A stretch of 64,000 bases of DNA from Candidatus Endolissoclinum faulkneri L2 (lineage in GTDB: Bacteria; Pseudomonadota; Alphaproteobacteria; Thalassobaculales; Thalassobaculaceae): assembly GCF_000319385.1 (NCBI RefSeq), contig NC_019566.1, positions 821,266-885,265 of the forward strand. Reading direction: 5' to 3'. The position numbers and the translations under genes are program-made. How positions within the stretch are numbered: position 1 is the stretch's first letter; every line of letters starts with the position of its first letter. Positions 1 through 9,545 of this stretch are shown one piece after another. Under the pieces are notes generated by a model. The model was not told the origin of the DNA, made no database searches, and saw only the letters and a list, made by a program, of their open reading frames with translations.

Positions 1-1
1 G

Positions 2-937
2 AGGTTAAAATCTGAGGACACTAAATTATCCTACCAGAAAAGAAAGGTTTACAGTGCTTGGCTGTTGCTATTGCCTATGTTAGTAGTCTTACTAATAGTG
101 GCAATCTGGCCATTGTGTTATACGTTTTTTTATGCTTTTACTGACGCATCTTTATCTACTCTAACTAATTATAGCTTTATTGGTTTTGATAATTTCTTGG
201 TTCAGGATAATGGATGCTGGTATGGATTAGTTGCCGATCCGCTTTGGTGGTATTCAGTTTGGAATACTATAGTTTTTGCAATAGGATCAGTAGTTATAGA
301 AATATTATTGGGAACGATAATTGCATTAGTAATGCACACCAAATTTATCGGATGCTCCTTGTTTCGTGCTGCCATGTTAATCCCCTGGGCAATCCCGACT
401 GTAGTATCGGCAAAGATATGGAACTGGATGCTCCATGACCAATTCGGCGTGATAGACTATATATTGGTAAAATTACAACTAATTGCCAATCCAATTTCTT
501 GGCTTGCTGATCATAATCTTACAATGCTCACAGTAATTCTTGTCGATTCATGGAAAACCGCTCCATTCGTCGCTATGCTAGTATTAGCAGCACTACAAAT
601 GTTACCTAATGATTGCTACGAGGCCGCTAAAGTTGACGGCGTCCACCCAATAAAGGTATTTTTCGGTATAACTTTACCTTTAATTAGACCGGCGTTAATT
701 GTAGCAGTGCTTTTCCGATTAATCGAAGCTTTGCGAATATTTGACGTAGTGTATATTATGACAGGTAGCGCAGAATCAACTATGACTATGTCAGTATATG
801 CCCGCCAGAATCTTGTGAACTTTCAAGATCTAGGTTACGGCTCAGCCGCCTCGACTATGTTATTCATAGTGATTTTCTTCATAATCGCGCCTTGTTTAGC
901 AATAATGCGTGTAGACGTAATGAAAGAAGTTCACTAG
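2..937 (+). CDS. Sugar ABC transporter permease, MalF-like, 5' partial
   Basis: Inner-membrane permease of a carbohydrate ABC importer (binding-protein-dependent, CUT1/MalF family). The frame is open to the left edge and its first internal start is a TTG at 65, inside the first membrane helix. The basic stretch KRKVYSAW ahead of that helix is typical of the family N-terminus, so the true start lies off the window. About six hydrophobic helices are visible. The EAA loop that contacts the ATPase reads EAAKVDGVHPIKVFFGITLP, followed by the family-typical RLIEALRIFDVVYIMT. One base separates its stop from the ATG of the second permease, so the genes are co-transcribed. The sugar cannot be read from sequence; similarity to trehalose/maltose systems is my impression only. 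The substrate-binding protein probably lies upstream, outside the window. Confidence 0.92.
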   Translation, partial: RLKSEDTKLSYQKRKVYSAWLLLLPMLVVLLIVAIWPLCYTFFYAFTDASLSTLTNYSFIGFDNFLVQDNGCWYGLVADPLWWYSVWNTIVFAIGSVVIEILLGTIIALVMHTKFIGCSLFRAAMLIPWAIPTVVSAKIWNWMLHDQFGVIDYILVKLQLIANPISWLADHNLTMLTVILVDSWKTAPFVAMLVLAALQMLPNDCYEAAKVDGVHPIKVFFGITLPLIRPALIVAVLFRLIEALRIFDVVYIMTGSAESTMTMSVYARQNLVNFQDLGYGSAASTMLFIVIFFIIAPCLAIMRVDVMKEVH

Positions 938-938
938 A

Positions 939-1778
939 ATGACAATCTATCATAACTCGCTAACTGTAAAAATTGGATTATTTATGATAGTTAGCGTACT
1001 GCTGGTAGTATTTTTATTCCCATTTTATTATGCCTTAATCACTTCTTTTAAATCTGGTTCATCTATTTTTGAGGTAAGCTTTTTCCCAGAAAAGCTTACT
1101 TTAGAAAATTATATTGCTGTATTCGAGGAGCAGCCATTCGGAAAGAATTTTTTGAATTCACTAACTATATCGATTGCGTCAGGGTTAATATCATTGTTAT
1201 TTGGCATGACTGCTGCCTTACCGCTTGGCAGATTTCGTTTCAAAGGCCAGCGCCTAATTCTCCTAGCTGTCCTTATCATATCTATGTTTCCACAGGTCGC
1301 TGTGCTGTCGGGTATGTTTGAGCTAATTCGTGCACTTGGTTTATTTAACAACTGGCTTGGGTTAGTTTTATGCTATTTAATTTTTACTTTGCCATTCACG
1401 GTTTGGGTTTTGACTACCTTCATACGTAATTTACCTGTCGAAGTTGAAGAAGCAGCTATACTGGATGGAGCAAATCCATGGGTTTTACTGACTAAGATTT
1501 TTTTTCCGATGATGCGGCCAGCAATAATCACCACGAGCCTTCTAGTCTTTGTTGTTGCATGGAACGAGTTCTTGTTTGCAATGACATTTACTCTAAGCAA
1601 CCATCAGCGCACCCTGCCTGTAGCAATAGCGCTAATTAGTGGTGGTAGCCAGTTTGAGGTGCCATGGGGAAAAATCATGGCTGCTTCTGCAATAGTGACT
1701 GTACCAATGATCGCCCTGGTATTGATCTTTCAGCGCCAAATTGTTTCGGGGCTAACTACTGGTGCTGTAAAAGGATAA
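939..1778 (+). CDS. Sugar ABC transporter permease, MalG-like
   Basis: Second membrane subunit of the same carbohydrate importer (MalG family), 279 aa, a normal length. It starts with an N-terminal helix at about residues 12-34 and a periplasmic segment with the usual TSFK motif. Further helices follow, then the EAA loop EEAAILDGANPWVLLTKIFF. The C-terminal VVAWNEFLFAMTF and GLTTGAVKG stretches are hallmarks of MalG-type permeases. ATG 939 follows the stop of the first permease by one base, and the ATPase starts 9 bases after its own stop. The three genes therefore form one operon. The protein pairs with the upstream permease to make the channel. Confidence 0.94.
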   Translation: MTIYHNSLTVKIGLFMIVSVLLVVFLFPFYYALITSFKSGSSIFEVSFFPEKLTLENYIAVFEEQPFGKNFLNSLTISIASGLISLLFGMTAALPLGRFRFKGQRLILLAVLIISMFPQVAVLSGMFELIRALGLFNNWLGLVLCYLIFTLPFTVWVLTTFIRNLPVEVEEAAILDGANPWVLLTKIFFPMMRPAIITTSLLVFVVAWNEFLFAMTFTLSNHQRTLPVAIALISGGSQFEVPWGKIMAASAIVTVPMIALVLIFQRQIVSGLTTGAVKG

Positions 1779-1787
1779 GGAGTGCGA

Positions 1788-2849
1788 ATGGCTGACGTTA
1801 CCATGCGTGACTTACATAAAAATTTCGGTGATACCGAGGTAATTAATGGAATTGACTTAAGTATTAAAGATGGCACTTTCTGTGTTTTAGTCGGGCCATC
1901 CGGTTGTGGAAAATCTACACTATTACGGATGATTGCTGGATTAGAAGAAATAGATGCTGGTGAATTATCGATTGGCGGACAGGTCATGAATAACATTGAT
2001 CCCTCTAAACGAGGTGTATCTATGGTATTTCAAAGCTACGCACTCTATCCACATATGACGGTATATCAAAACATGAGCTTCGGACTAAAGTTGGCAAAAA
2101 CTTCCTCAGAAACTATAGAACATCGAGTACGTAATGCAGCTGAAATCCTACAGCTTATAGATTTACTTGATCGTAAACCTAAAGAACTTTCCGGCGGGCA
2201 AAGACAGCGTGTGGCTATAGGTAGAGCTATCGTGCGTAATCCAAAAGCATTTTTGTTTGATGAGCCGCTTTCTAATCTTGATGCTGCTCTGCGTGTACAA
2301 ATGCGCTTGGAAATTAGTCGTCTACATCGCCGCCTCGGCACTACAATGATCCACGTAACTCACGATCAGGTAGAAGCAATGACTCTTGCTGATCAGATTG
2401 TAGTGCTAAATCAAGGTATAATTGAACAGACCGGCAGCCCACGCGATCTTTATGACCGACCAGCAAATGTCTTTGTAGCAAGTTTTCTTGGTTCACCTGC
2501 AATGAATTTACTAAAAGCTAGAGTTGATGGTGGATCAGTAGTTTTGGACGGGACTAATAGCAGAATCTATAGCGTGGATGGCGTTGACCGGGTTAGCGGT
2601 CCAGTAACTCTCGGCTTTAGACCCGAGCATGTGGAGCTGAGCGAAGACGGAATTCCATTCGAAGTGGAATTTGTGGAAGATCTAGGTGACGCTTGCGTAT
2701 TACATGGAGTACTAGACGGTGGCCCGCGAGCAACAGTACGTATGCCTGCGGAGGGGGTTCCTATATTTCAAGAAGAGAGAATACTTAATGTTATTCCGGG
2801 TGACGGGCGTTGCCATCTGTTCGATAGGCAAAGTGGACGTCGGTGTTAA
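1788..2849 (+). CDS. Sugar ABC transporter ATP-binding protein, UgpC/MalK/MsmK family
   Basis: Cytoplasmic ATPase that powers the sugar importer, 353 aa. The nucleotide-binding domain shows Walker A GPSGCGKST, Q-loop VFQSYALYPHM, signature LSGGQRQRVAIGRA, Walker B AFLFDEPLSNLD and H-loop IHVTHDQVEAM. The C-terminal third is the TOBE/regulatory domain found in MalK, UgpC and ThuK, with FRPEHVEL. I chose ATG 1788 because AAGGAG sits about 6 bases upstream; a GTG at 1782 overlaps that ribosome binding site. UgpC-like ATPases can serve several importers, so this one may energise others in a genome with few transporters. The exact sugar is unknown. Confidence 0.94.
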   Translation: MADVTMRDLHKNFGDTEVINGIDLSIKDGTFCVLVGPSGCGKSTLLRMIAGLEEIDAGELSIGGQVMNNIDPSKRGVSMVFQSYALYPHMTVYQNMSFGLKLAKTSSETIEHRVRNAAEILQLIDLLDRKPKELSGGQRQRVAIGRAIVRNPKAFLFDEPLSNLDAALRVQMRLEISRLHRRLGTTMIHVTHDQVEAMTLADQIVVLNQGIIEQTGSPRDLYDRPANVFVASFLGSPAMNLLKARVDGGSVVLDGTNSRIYSVDGVDRVSGPVTLGFRPEHVELSEDGIPFEVEFVEDLGDACVLHGVLDGGPRATVRMPAEGVPIFQEERILNVIPGDGRCHLFDRQSGRRC

Positions 2850-3585
2850 TTGTTATTTCTCTTAGGTCCATGATGAAGATAATTGTATTATGGTATTGTA
2901 AGTATCAGATTTGCAGTTTGAAATAATTTTTGTTATCAATTTAAATTATTATTTTTATTGATTAAAATAAAATTCTCTGCTACGCGTTATTATAATTTTT
3001 TAAGTTTTCTTTTTCTTATCGATTAAACGTATAAAAAGTTTTATACTAAAAATGTTTCCATCAAAGATTAAAGGATTTAGCAATTTTATTAATTTAATTA
3101 TTATAGTAATACTTACATGGCAAAAGCTTCGTATAAAGAATAAAAGTATATGCTCAAATAGTAGTTATTCAATTGTTATTAGTTAAGTAAATAAAAAAAT
3201 ATTAATCTAATTGAGTAGATGTTCGATAGAATAAAAGCTAAAACTTATTCTCTAATGAATGATATAGTCTGTAAATTAATCTGAGCTAAGATTAATACAC
3301 TATTATTTTCAATAGATTTACCCTAAATATTTTTAGTAATACTGCTTACGCTAGAAATTTTTGCTTACCCCAGATGCAATCGATTCATGCGATAGTATTT
3401 TTATAGTTAAGTGGTTTACTTATTAGTATTTTTGCTCTGTGTTATATATTCCAAAAAAATTAGTTAAGTGTTTTTACATAAGCTAATAAAAATTATTTCT
3501 GTTATATATGAGTATAAAAATATTGCATTAATTATTAAATTTTCTTATCTTAATAAACGAGTAATTTACATGCTATTTAAAATAA
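2850..3585. other. Gene-free AT-rich stretch
   Basis: No supportable gene or RNA. It contains a small inverted repeat (8-bp arms 3275-3282 and 3289-3296, 6-base loop) and other A/T-only pairings of no clear meaning. No T-tract terminator is evident after the ABC ATPase. The stretch ends where the PPTase reading frame opens. Confidence 0.6.
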
Positions 3586-3681
3586 ATTAATTATCTTAGG
3601 GCTTATACAATTTCGACAATTTCTCTTTATTTTCGATGTATCGAAGGCTTTAGCGAAATTGACGTTACGGCTGATCAAGCC

Positions 3682-4305
3682 TTGCTTGATAGTTTTGAGC
3701 GCGAGCAAGCGTCTCGTCAAGTATTTGAAACTGGACGTGTAGAATACATTGTTGCCCACGCTATGGTGCGTAATGCACTGGCCAATGAACTAGGTGTAGA
3801 TCCTCATGATTTTCGGTTTACGAGAGGTAAATACGGCAAGCCTATTGCCTTGCTTGGGCGGACAACGGTTGCAATTTCTTTCAATTTATCACATACCAAA
3901 GGAATGGTTGTAGTTGGTATAGCAGCAAAGAATACAGATTTAGGTGTAGATGTAGAGAATAGACTGCGTAAGATTGATCTATCCATTGCTAATCATTATT
4001 TTGCACCGCCTGAGCTATCCTGGATAATGGCTCAAGCTACGTCAAATCAGACAAGTGCCTTTATGTCTTTATGGACTTTAAAGGAAGCTTTTATAAAGGC
4101 TACAGGAAAGGGATTGTCGCAAGAACTAAATCAATTTTGGTTTACGAATCCCTTTATTACACCAATCCGAATTAACTTCGGAGCAGATATGCAAGAAAGC
4201 AATAGTCTGTGGAGTTTTGAGCAAAGAATGTTGTTAGATAAATACTACATTTCAATAGGTTGGCGTGGTTTAGGGCAAGTCAATTGGATTGAAATACCAG
4301 ATTAA
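3682..4305 (+). CDS. 4'-phosphopantetheinyl transferase, Sfp/Gsp type
   Basis: Moves the phosphopantetheine arm of coenzyme A onto a serine of carrier proteins (polyketide, non-ribosomal peptide or fatty-acid pathways), acting in the cytoplasm. All three family motifs are present, numbered from TTG 3682: FNLSHTKG (67-74), LGVDVE (87-92, with the magnesium-binding D90 and E92) and WTLKEAFIKATGKGL (131-145). GKYGKP before them is also typical. The homologous region begins upstream of this TTG: the frame is open from 3586 and encodes a plausible family N-terminus (ISLYFRCIEGFSEIDVTADQ). That extension holds no ATG, GTG or TTG and has no ribosome binding site. A 240-residue product starting at ATT 3586 would match the usual Sfp length, whereas 207 aa is short. 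So the start is unsettled: rare ATT, internal TTG or N-terminal erosion. No carrier protein or biosynthetic gene is adjacent. Confidence 0.88.
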   Translation: MLDSFEREQASRQVFETGRVEYIVAHAMVRNALANELGVDPHDFRFTRGKYGKPIALLGRTTVAISFNLSHTKGMVVVGIAAKNTDLGVDVENRLRKIDLSIANHYFAPPELSWIMAQATSNQTSAFMSLWTLKEAFIKATGKGLSQELNQFWFTNPFITPIRINFGADMQESNSLWSFEQRMLLDKYYISIGWRGLGQVNWIEIPD

Positions 4306-5557
4306 AGAATAAAATTAAACCAATTAATTTGTTGTGTTAGCAGCAGTTAGCTTTATTAGCAGCAAATGAAATAATAATCTCTTGCATAGGCATAGCGTTA
4401 TCGGTTAAAAGATAACACAAGATAAACGTATGATTATAATATCATTATGAATTAACATAATATAATTTTCTATGAAATAGAGAGTATTGAGGTATTCTAT
4501 TCACTACGTTAAATTAACCTATGATTTTTTGTTAATATTTAGATTACTTACAATAATAAATGATTTTGCAATCTGATTGCATGTTATATTGTACATGCTA
4601 GGCTAATTACCTAATTAATAGATCTGTTTCATTGAAAATTTTTTAGTTATTGTGATAATAACAATTTAGCGCTCTATTTAAAATAGAGTTTTATATAGAA
4701 TGCTATTTTAGATTTAGTTAACAAGTTTTAATTTATAAATTAAAACTGTAGTCCATTGATATCATCAATATCATCCTTTAAAAGGTATAGAAACTTAAAC
4801 ATGTTTAATCAGCACTGATAATAGTAAAATAATTATTCATAAAAGTTTTATATCTTTATAATTTTCTATAGAAAGATAGCCTTTATTGGCATTTTATTAA
4901 TAAATTACCCTAATAAATAATTAAATTAATTTCTGTTAAAATTATTGTTCCCTATAATCAGCTTAAAAGCAATATTAGCCAATCAAGTAGAACAATTTTA
5001 TTTTTATAGGCTATTTCCTTGTCAAATAGCACACATTGTTAATGTATAAAAGAGACACTTAAGTAAGTATTCATCTATGCCCTACCTGATAATAAAGTAG
5101 TGCATTTTACACTTTAGTAGATATATTGTACAGAGGCATAAGCAAAATATTTGCTCATTTGAATGTTGAAATATGCTCTTGATCAAAATAATTAACAATA
5201 AGCTAGAAATTAGTAATTGCTATTTATTATGCAAATAAAAACTGATACAATAGATTAAAAGTAAATAATCAGAAATAGCTGCTATAGATATAAATAGCCT
5301 TACTAGATTAATATAATTAAAAAAACATTATTTTTCCGTTTATCAATATCAAAACCAAACTTTATAAAAATAAATTCTCAATAATCGAGATAAAGAACCA
5401 GAATAAACGAGCCTACACAGCTAGTGTCTAAATCTAAAAAGCAAAAGCATATAAAAACTTTTTATAAAACATATTATTATCAATAAACAACTTTAATTAC
5501 ATTTATCGTAAAATATTACTTACTTAGATTTTAAGTCATATAAATTATCAAAAATAG
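4306..5557. other. Gene-free AT-rich stretch with palindromes
   Basis: No supportable gene. Two notable palindromic elements lie 350-450 bases after the PPTase: a hairpin around 4672-4688 (arms CTCTATTT/AAATAGAG, followed by TTTTATA) and a perfect 24-bp palindrome at 4724-4747. Either could help end transcription from the PPTase side, but the distance is long. The rest is featureless A/T-rich sequence. Confidence 0.55.
4724..4747. repeat. Perfect 24-bp palindrome
   Basis: Each 12-base half (AGTTTTAATTTA) is the exact reverse complement of the other, with no spacer. It is composed almost only of A and T, so chance is a realistic explanation in this background. Confidence 0.5.
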
Positions 5558-5932
5558 TTATTCGTCTTTCAGCGTAGCACCATTAGACTGAACCTTAAGT
5601 TCGACATTTCGCCTACCACAATCAAAACCCCATCGATGACGGTGTAGTTTAGCAGGTGGTTTACGTTTCAGGTCAGTCATTCTGAGGTTTCTCAGCTGAG
5701 ATTCTAATTCAGCTAAACGATCTTTCAAAGCATTTTGTTCATTAAGTACTTTAGTAGCGATAGCTTCTACAGCATCAAATTCCTCACGTGTCACTAAATT
5801 ATGCCCAGCTAAAAACCTCTCAAGGCGCTGATTAATAAGCTGCTCAATCTCCGTATGTACACCTGCAACCGCACTAAAGGCTCCACTAGCCATACGAGCA
5901 AAATCATCAAACAAACGGCTACGAGTCTGCAT
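5558..5932 (-). CDS. ubiK: UbiK-like accessory factor (BMFP/YqiC family)
   Basis: Small protein of 124 aa. The N-terminal FDDFARMASGAFSAVAGV and the following REEFDAVEAIATKV are characteristic of the BMFP/YqiC family. In enterobacteria the family member UbiK assists the soluble ubiquinone-biosynthesis complex and binds membranes. Residues about 10-35 form an amphipathic helix and about 60-85 a short coiled coil (LNEQNALKDRLAELESQLRN). The basic tail after residue 85 (KRKPPAKLHRHR) looks less conserved. The start is clear: GGAGG precedes the ATG by about 7 bases. No ubi gene is nearby and it stands alone. The family assignment is firm; the ubiquinone role here is by analogy. Confidence 0.85.
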   Translation of the reverse strand: MQTRSRLFDDFARMASGAFSAVAGVHTEIEQLINQRLERFLAGHNLVTREEFDAVEAIATKVLNEQNALKDRLAELESQLRNLRMTDLKRKPPAKLHRHRWGFDCGRRNVELKVQSNGATLKDE

Positions 5933-6938
5933 CCCTTACCTCCAGTAAAGTACACAATATAGAATTAGCAATTTGCAATATCAAGCTATTAAGTAAAAAC
6001 ATTGCTTGTTTACCACATTAGTTGTAAAAACGAAACCAACAATACTGAAAATTAAAAATCTTTTAGTATTAAGCATTGTTTTTAATAAATATGTTTAAGT
6101 TTGATAACATAATTTATCGCATATAGAAATAAATTCAATCGCATAGTATCACTATGCTAAACAACTGCTTTGTTGCCTGAACAGAAACAATTTTAGTTTG
6201 ATCAATACGGGAACAATTGCTAGAGACGAAGCTTATTTATTTATCGCTTAATAAGATAGTTATTGTTTATTTAGCTATTTACGAAGATTAAAAAATTAAT
6301 ACTATACATGGCGATGCTTAAGTATTTGATATATAAATTAAGAATAACAAAATCAAATTAGCTTACAGCAACAGCACAAAAATACTCTTAAATTAACTAT
6401 AGTATATAATAATTAATTTAATTATTTAATATTATATCAATATTTAAAACAATGTAGAATACTTATAATTAAGCATAATTAAAGGATTAAGTTGATAAAT
6501 GCTAAATGAAGGTAGGCTAAATAATAAATAAAATAAACAGTTAAATTGCCATTACTAATAAACCTAAAGTTTAATCGTTTGTCAATTGTCAGTTTGTTAA
6601 AGAGCAAGGAGTACATGTAAAGAATATAAATTCGATGATTAAGTGTTAATAGTGCTATGATTTATGAATCATTCAAGATGAATAGCGCCATTTTACCTTG
6701 TAGCCATTATGCTTTAAGCTGCGCTAATCTATGTGCTTAGTATTTAATAGTGAGTAATAAATCAGAATGTTAAAATAATCAGCGATCATCTACTGACTTC
6801 TTCAAAAGAAGAAGAGTTTTGCTGAATCCAACAGTACACTGAATAATAAACTAGTATTTATGCAAAAAAGTGGATGTTAGATAAAGAGATTCTTCTTTTC
6901 TGAAGAGGCATATTATCGTTAAAGAAGAGGAGAAGTAT
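5933..6938. other. Gene-free AT-rich stretch
   Basis: It separates the UbiK gene from the divergently placed metallophosphoesterase. No gene is supportable. At about 6656-6740 the sequence is less AT-rich than its surroundings and has a 27-codon open frame, too short to call. Near 6798-6815 a CTTCTTC...GAAGAAG inverted repeat lies upstream of the phosphoesterase, of unknown role. Confidence 0.55.
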
Positions 6939-7763
6939 ATGCAACTGCTAGCAATTTCTGATTTGCACTTAGAAAGCGGGCTAAATCGTATAGCGCTAGA
7001 AGACTTACCTTCTTATCCTGAGGATTGGCTGATAATAGCTGGCGATGTTGCTGAACAAATCGATATAGTAGCAGACGCACTAGCTATCCTAGCAAACCAT
7101 TTTGCCAAAGTGATATGGGTTACTGGTAATCATGAACTGTGGTCAAGACCCAATTCCGGCGAACCTATAGGGGCTAATCGCTACAATGCTTTGGTTGCCA
7201 GAGCTAGATCCCTAGGAGTGATTACTCCGGAAGATCCTTTTCCACTATGGCCTGGATCTTTGCCTCAAGGTGTTGACAAACTAATTATAGCTCCAATGTT
7301 TTTGCTATACGATTACAGTTTTCGACCAGATAACGTACCACTTGAGCTAGTAGTTGAATGGGCCGAGCAAACCCACAACGTATGCACTGACGAGGTTCTA
7401 CTTTCGCCAGCAACTTACAAAAGCCGCATCGCTTGGTGTCACACTCGTTTGGCTCAGACCGAAATGCGACTTAATTTAGAAGTTCCAGCTAACGCACATA
7501 CTATTCTGATAAATCACTGGCCTCTACGTCGAGATTTAATAAGCATTCCACTTGTGCCTCGCTTTACTCCATGGTGCGGTACACTACTGACTGAAGATTG
7601 GCATATACGCTTTAATGCATATGCGGTAGTAACTGGTCATCTACATACTAGGCGCACAGACATGCTTGGTAAAACTCGATTCGAGGAAGTTTCTCTTGGT
7701 TATGCTCGCCAATGGAATTATGAACATGGCATGTCCAAATACTTGCGAGTGATCATAGCATAA
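6939..7763 (+). CDS. Calcineurin-like metallophosphoesterase
   Basis: Dinuclear-metal phosphoesterase, 274 aa. The five metal-binding motifs are in order: SDLHLE (D8, H10), GDV (D36), GNHE (N64, H65), a central histidine in INHWPL, and GHLH near residues 232-235. There is no signal peptide, so it is cytoplasmic. The start is supported by AGGAG 6 bases upstream of ATG 6939. The family covers nucleases, nucleotide and protein phosphatases and phosphodiesterases, and I cannot name the substrate. It has no gene neighbour within 1 kb on either side. After the stop an 8-bp inverted repeat (7772-7779 and 7786-7793) may help terminate transcription. Confidence 0.9.
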   Translation: MQLLAISDLHLESGLNRIALEDLPSYPEDWLIIAGDVAEQIDIVADALAILANHFAKVIWVTGNHELWSRPNSGEPIGANRYNALVARARSLGVITPEDPFPLWPGSLPQGVDKLIIAPMFLLYDYSFRPDNVPLELVVEWAEQTHNVCTDEVLLSPATYKSRIAWCHTRLAQTEMRLNLEVPANAHTILINHWPLRRDLISIPLVPRFTPWCGTLLTEDWHIRFNAYAVVTGHLHTRRTDMLGKTRFEEVSLGYARQWNYEHGMSKYLRVIIA

Positions 7764-9346
7764 GTATCTACTATCTAAAAACAGATTTAGATAAATACTA
7801 GTTAATCAAATACTATAAATTTTATCATTAATAAATATCTTGCTAAACTAAAATGAAGATAAAGCATTTAGTCATTAATGAATTACAGTACCGCAATTAA
7901 AATTATTAATAACAGATTTTTAACTTTGACTCTGGTCATAATACACCCTATCTATAATCCCTCCATTGTAAGTATTAATGATAAAAATAACTTTAAATAT
8001 ATTTAGATATACACATTGATTTTAATCAATATAATTGACAGATCATTTTGTTAAGTTTTTAGTTTGCTGCTATGCAATTAATAAAATTTTACTTTGTAAA
8101 TAAAACTAGAATAGCGGTTTCTATACACTTATCTCAAATCTGACTATTACATTTGCTAGATTTCTTAAAAAAACATTTGTAGCACAAATGACACCAAAAA
8201 TCAGCATCAAGTATTCAACATTTGCACACCTAATGAAACTTTTCATGGATTATTAATAGTAAATAGTAGTCAAATTCAACAAAGCGATATTGCTATATTC
8301 AGCATTTTGTATAAGCTAAAAATAGCTACCTAGTGATTTTACAAATAACAGAAAATTTTGGTTAATCTGTGTTTATAGCACAATGAATATGCTTTGAACA
8401 GCATCGCACAGCTTGTGACAAAGGTCGTGTATTTAGTTTAGTATATCAAGTTATTTTAACTGATACTTAAATATTGCGTAATTCTAAAGCGAGAAATATT
8501 TTATTAAATAATAAAATTTTCTGAAATCTTGGTCGATGAATCGAATTTAATAGAGCAATTTAATTATATGCATATGAATTTTGATTTCACACTACATCGC
8601 GAATACTTAAATAAATGCTGAATTAAGCAATATAATTTTTTGCATAGATCAACATATCGATAACTGGATTTTTAAATTAACAAGCAGCGTTATAAGTGAT
8701 CATTAATATATTATCAAATTAATAATCGATAAATAAATGATTCGGATAATAATCCTGAATTTTATTAGCTATATATTTGGATGATGTAATAATTATCTTT
8801 ATTCTATCTTAATAAAGATATAATAAATTATTGCTAGTTGCATATTTAATGATGATGATATTATCATTTGTAGGCAAAGAACCTGAGATTATCACTATTA
8901 ACAGTCAAACAATAGGCTTGATTGAGCGCATTAAGTTGTGCCCTGCCCTTGTGTCCTTTTGTTGCTAGAGTATTTAATCTGTAAAATTTTAATTTTTATC
9001 TATGATAGCTGATTTTTAAGCATGATTATTCTCTAGCCATACAACCTTAAAGAAGTCGATGATAAGTATACTAAATAAAAGCACATGTTTATAGGATGAT
9101 TGATTATTGAATAAATACCAAATTTTCAAATCATTTACGCTCTAGTGCTGCAAATAAACAGAAAATATACAAGGTTAATATAGATAATTATTTAATGCGT
9201 TTTTTATTTTAAGGGTAATAATTTTTTCTTAGCTGCATAGGCTAGTATTGAATATTATCAATCACATCAATAAAAACATTCTTGTTTATTTAGTTAAGCA
9301 CCCAACTAGCTTTTAATACTCTTTTATGTTACGTTGAGGATAAGTC

Positions 9347-9373
9347 AACAAACATTTAAATACAATGTTTGTT
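9347..9373. repeat. Inverted repeat, 10-bp arms
   Basis: Arms AACAAACATT and AATGTTTGTT pair perfectly across a 7-base loop. There is no adjacent gene within about 1 kb, and no T-tract follows in either direction. Confidence 0.5.
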
Positions 9374-9511
9374 ACGACTAATTAATCATTTTATTAGGTG
9401 CGAATACGCACAAGAATGAAATTAATTAATAAGCAAATATAATATAACTATTTTTATGACTAATACTTGATGTAAGCAAAGGAAAAACATTTGTACGGTA
9501 AGAAGTATAAT

Positions 9512-9545
9512 CACCTTTCAGGTTAAGGTGTCTGATTAATTTTTC
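9512..9545 (+). terminator. Orphan terminator-like hairpin
   Basis: Stem CACCTT/AAGGTG with a 7-base loop, extended with gaps by AATCA/TGATT, then AATTTTTC. It resembles an intrinsic terminator on the plus strand, but the nearest plus-strand gene ends 1.7 kb upstream. It may be a relic of a deleted gene. Confidence 0.35.

Noticed and set aside
6606-6620. AAGGAG followed by ATG-TAA, a start-stop minimal frame
   Set aside because: The spacing of 3 bases is too short for normal initiation and nothing downstream is coding; most likely coincidence.
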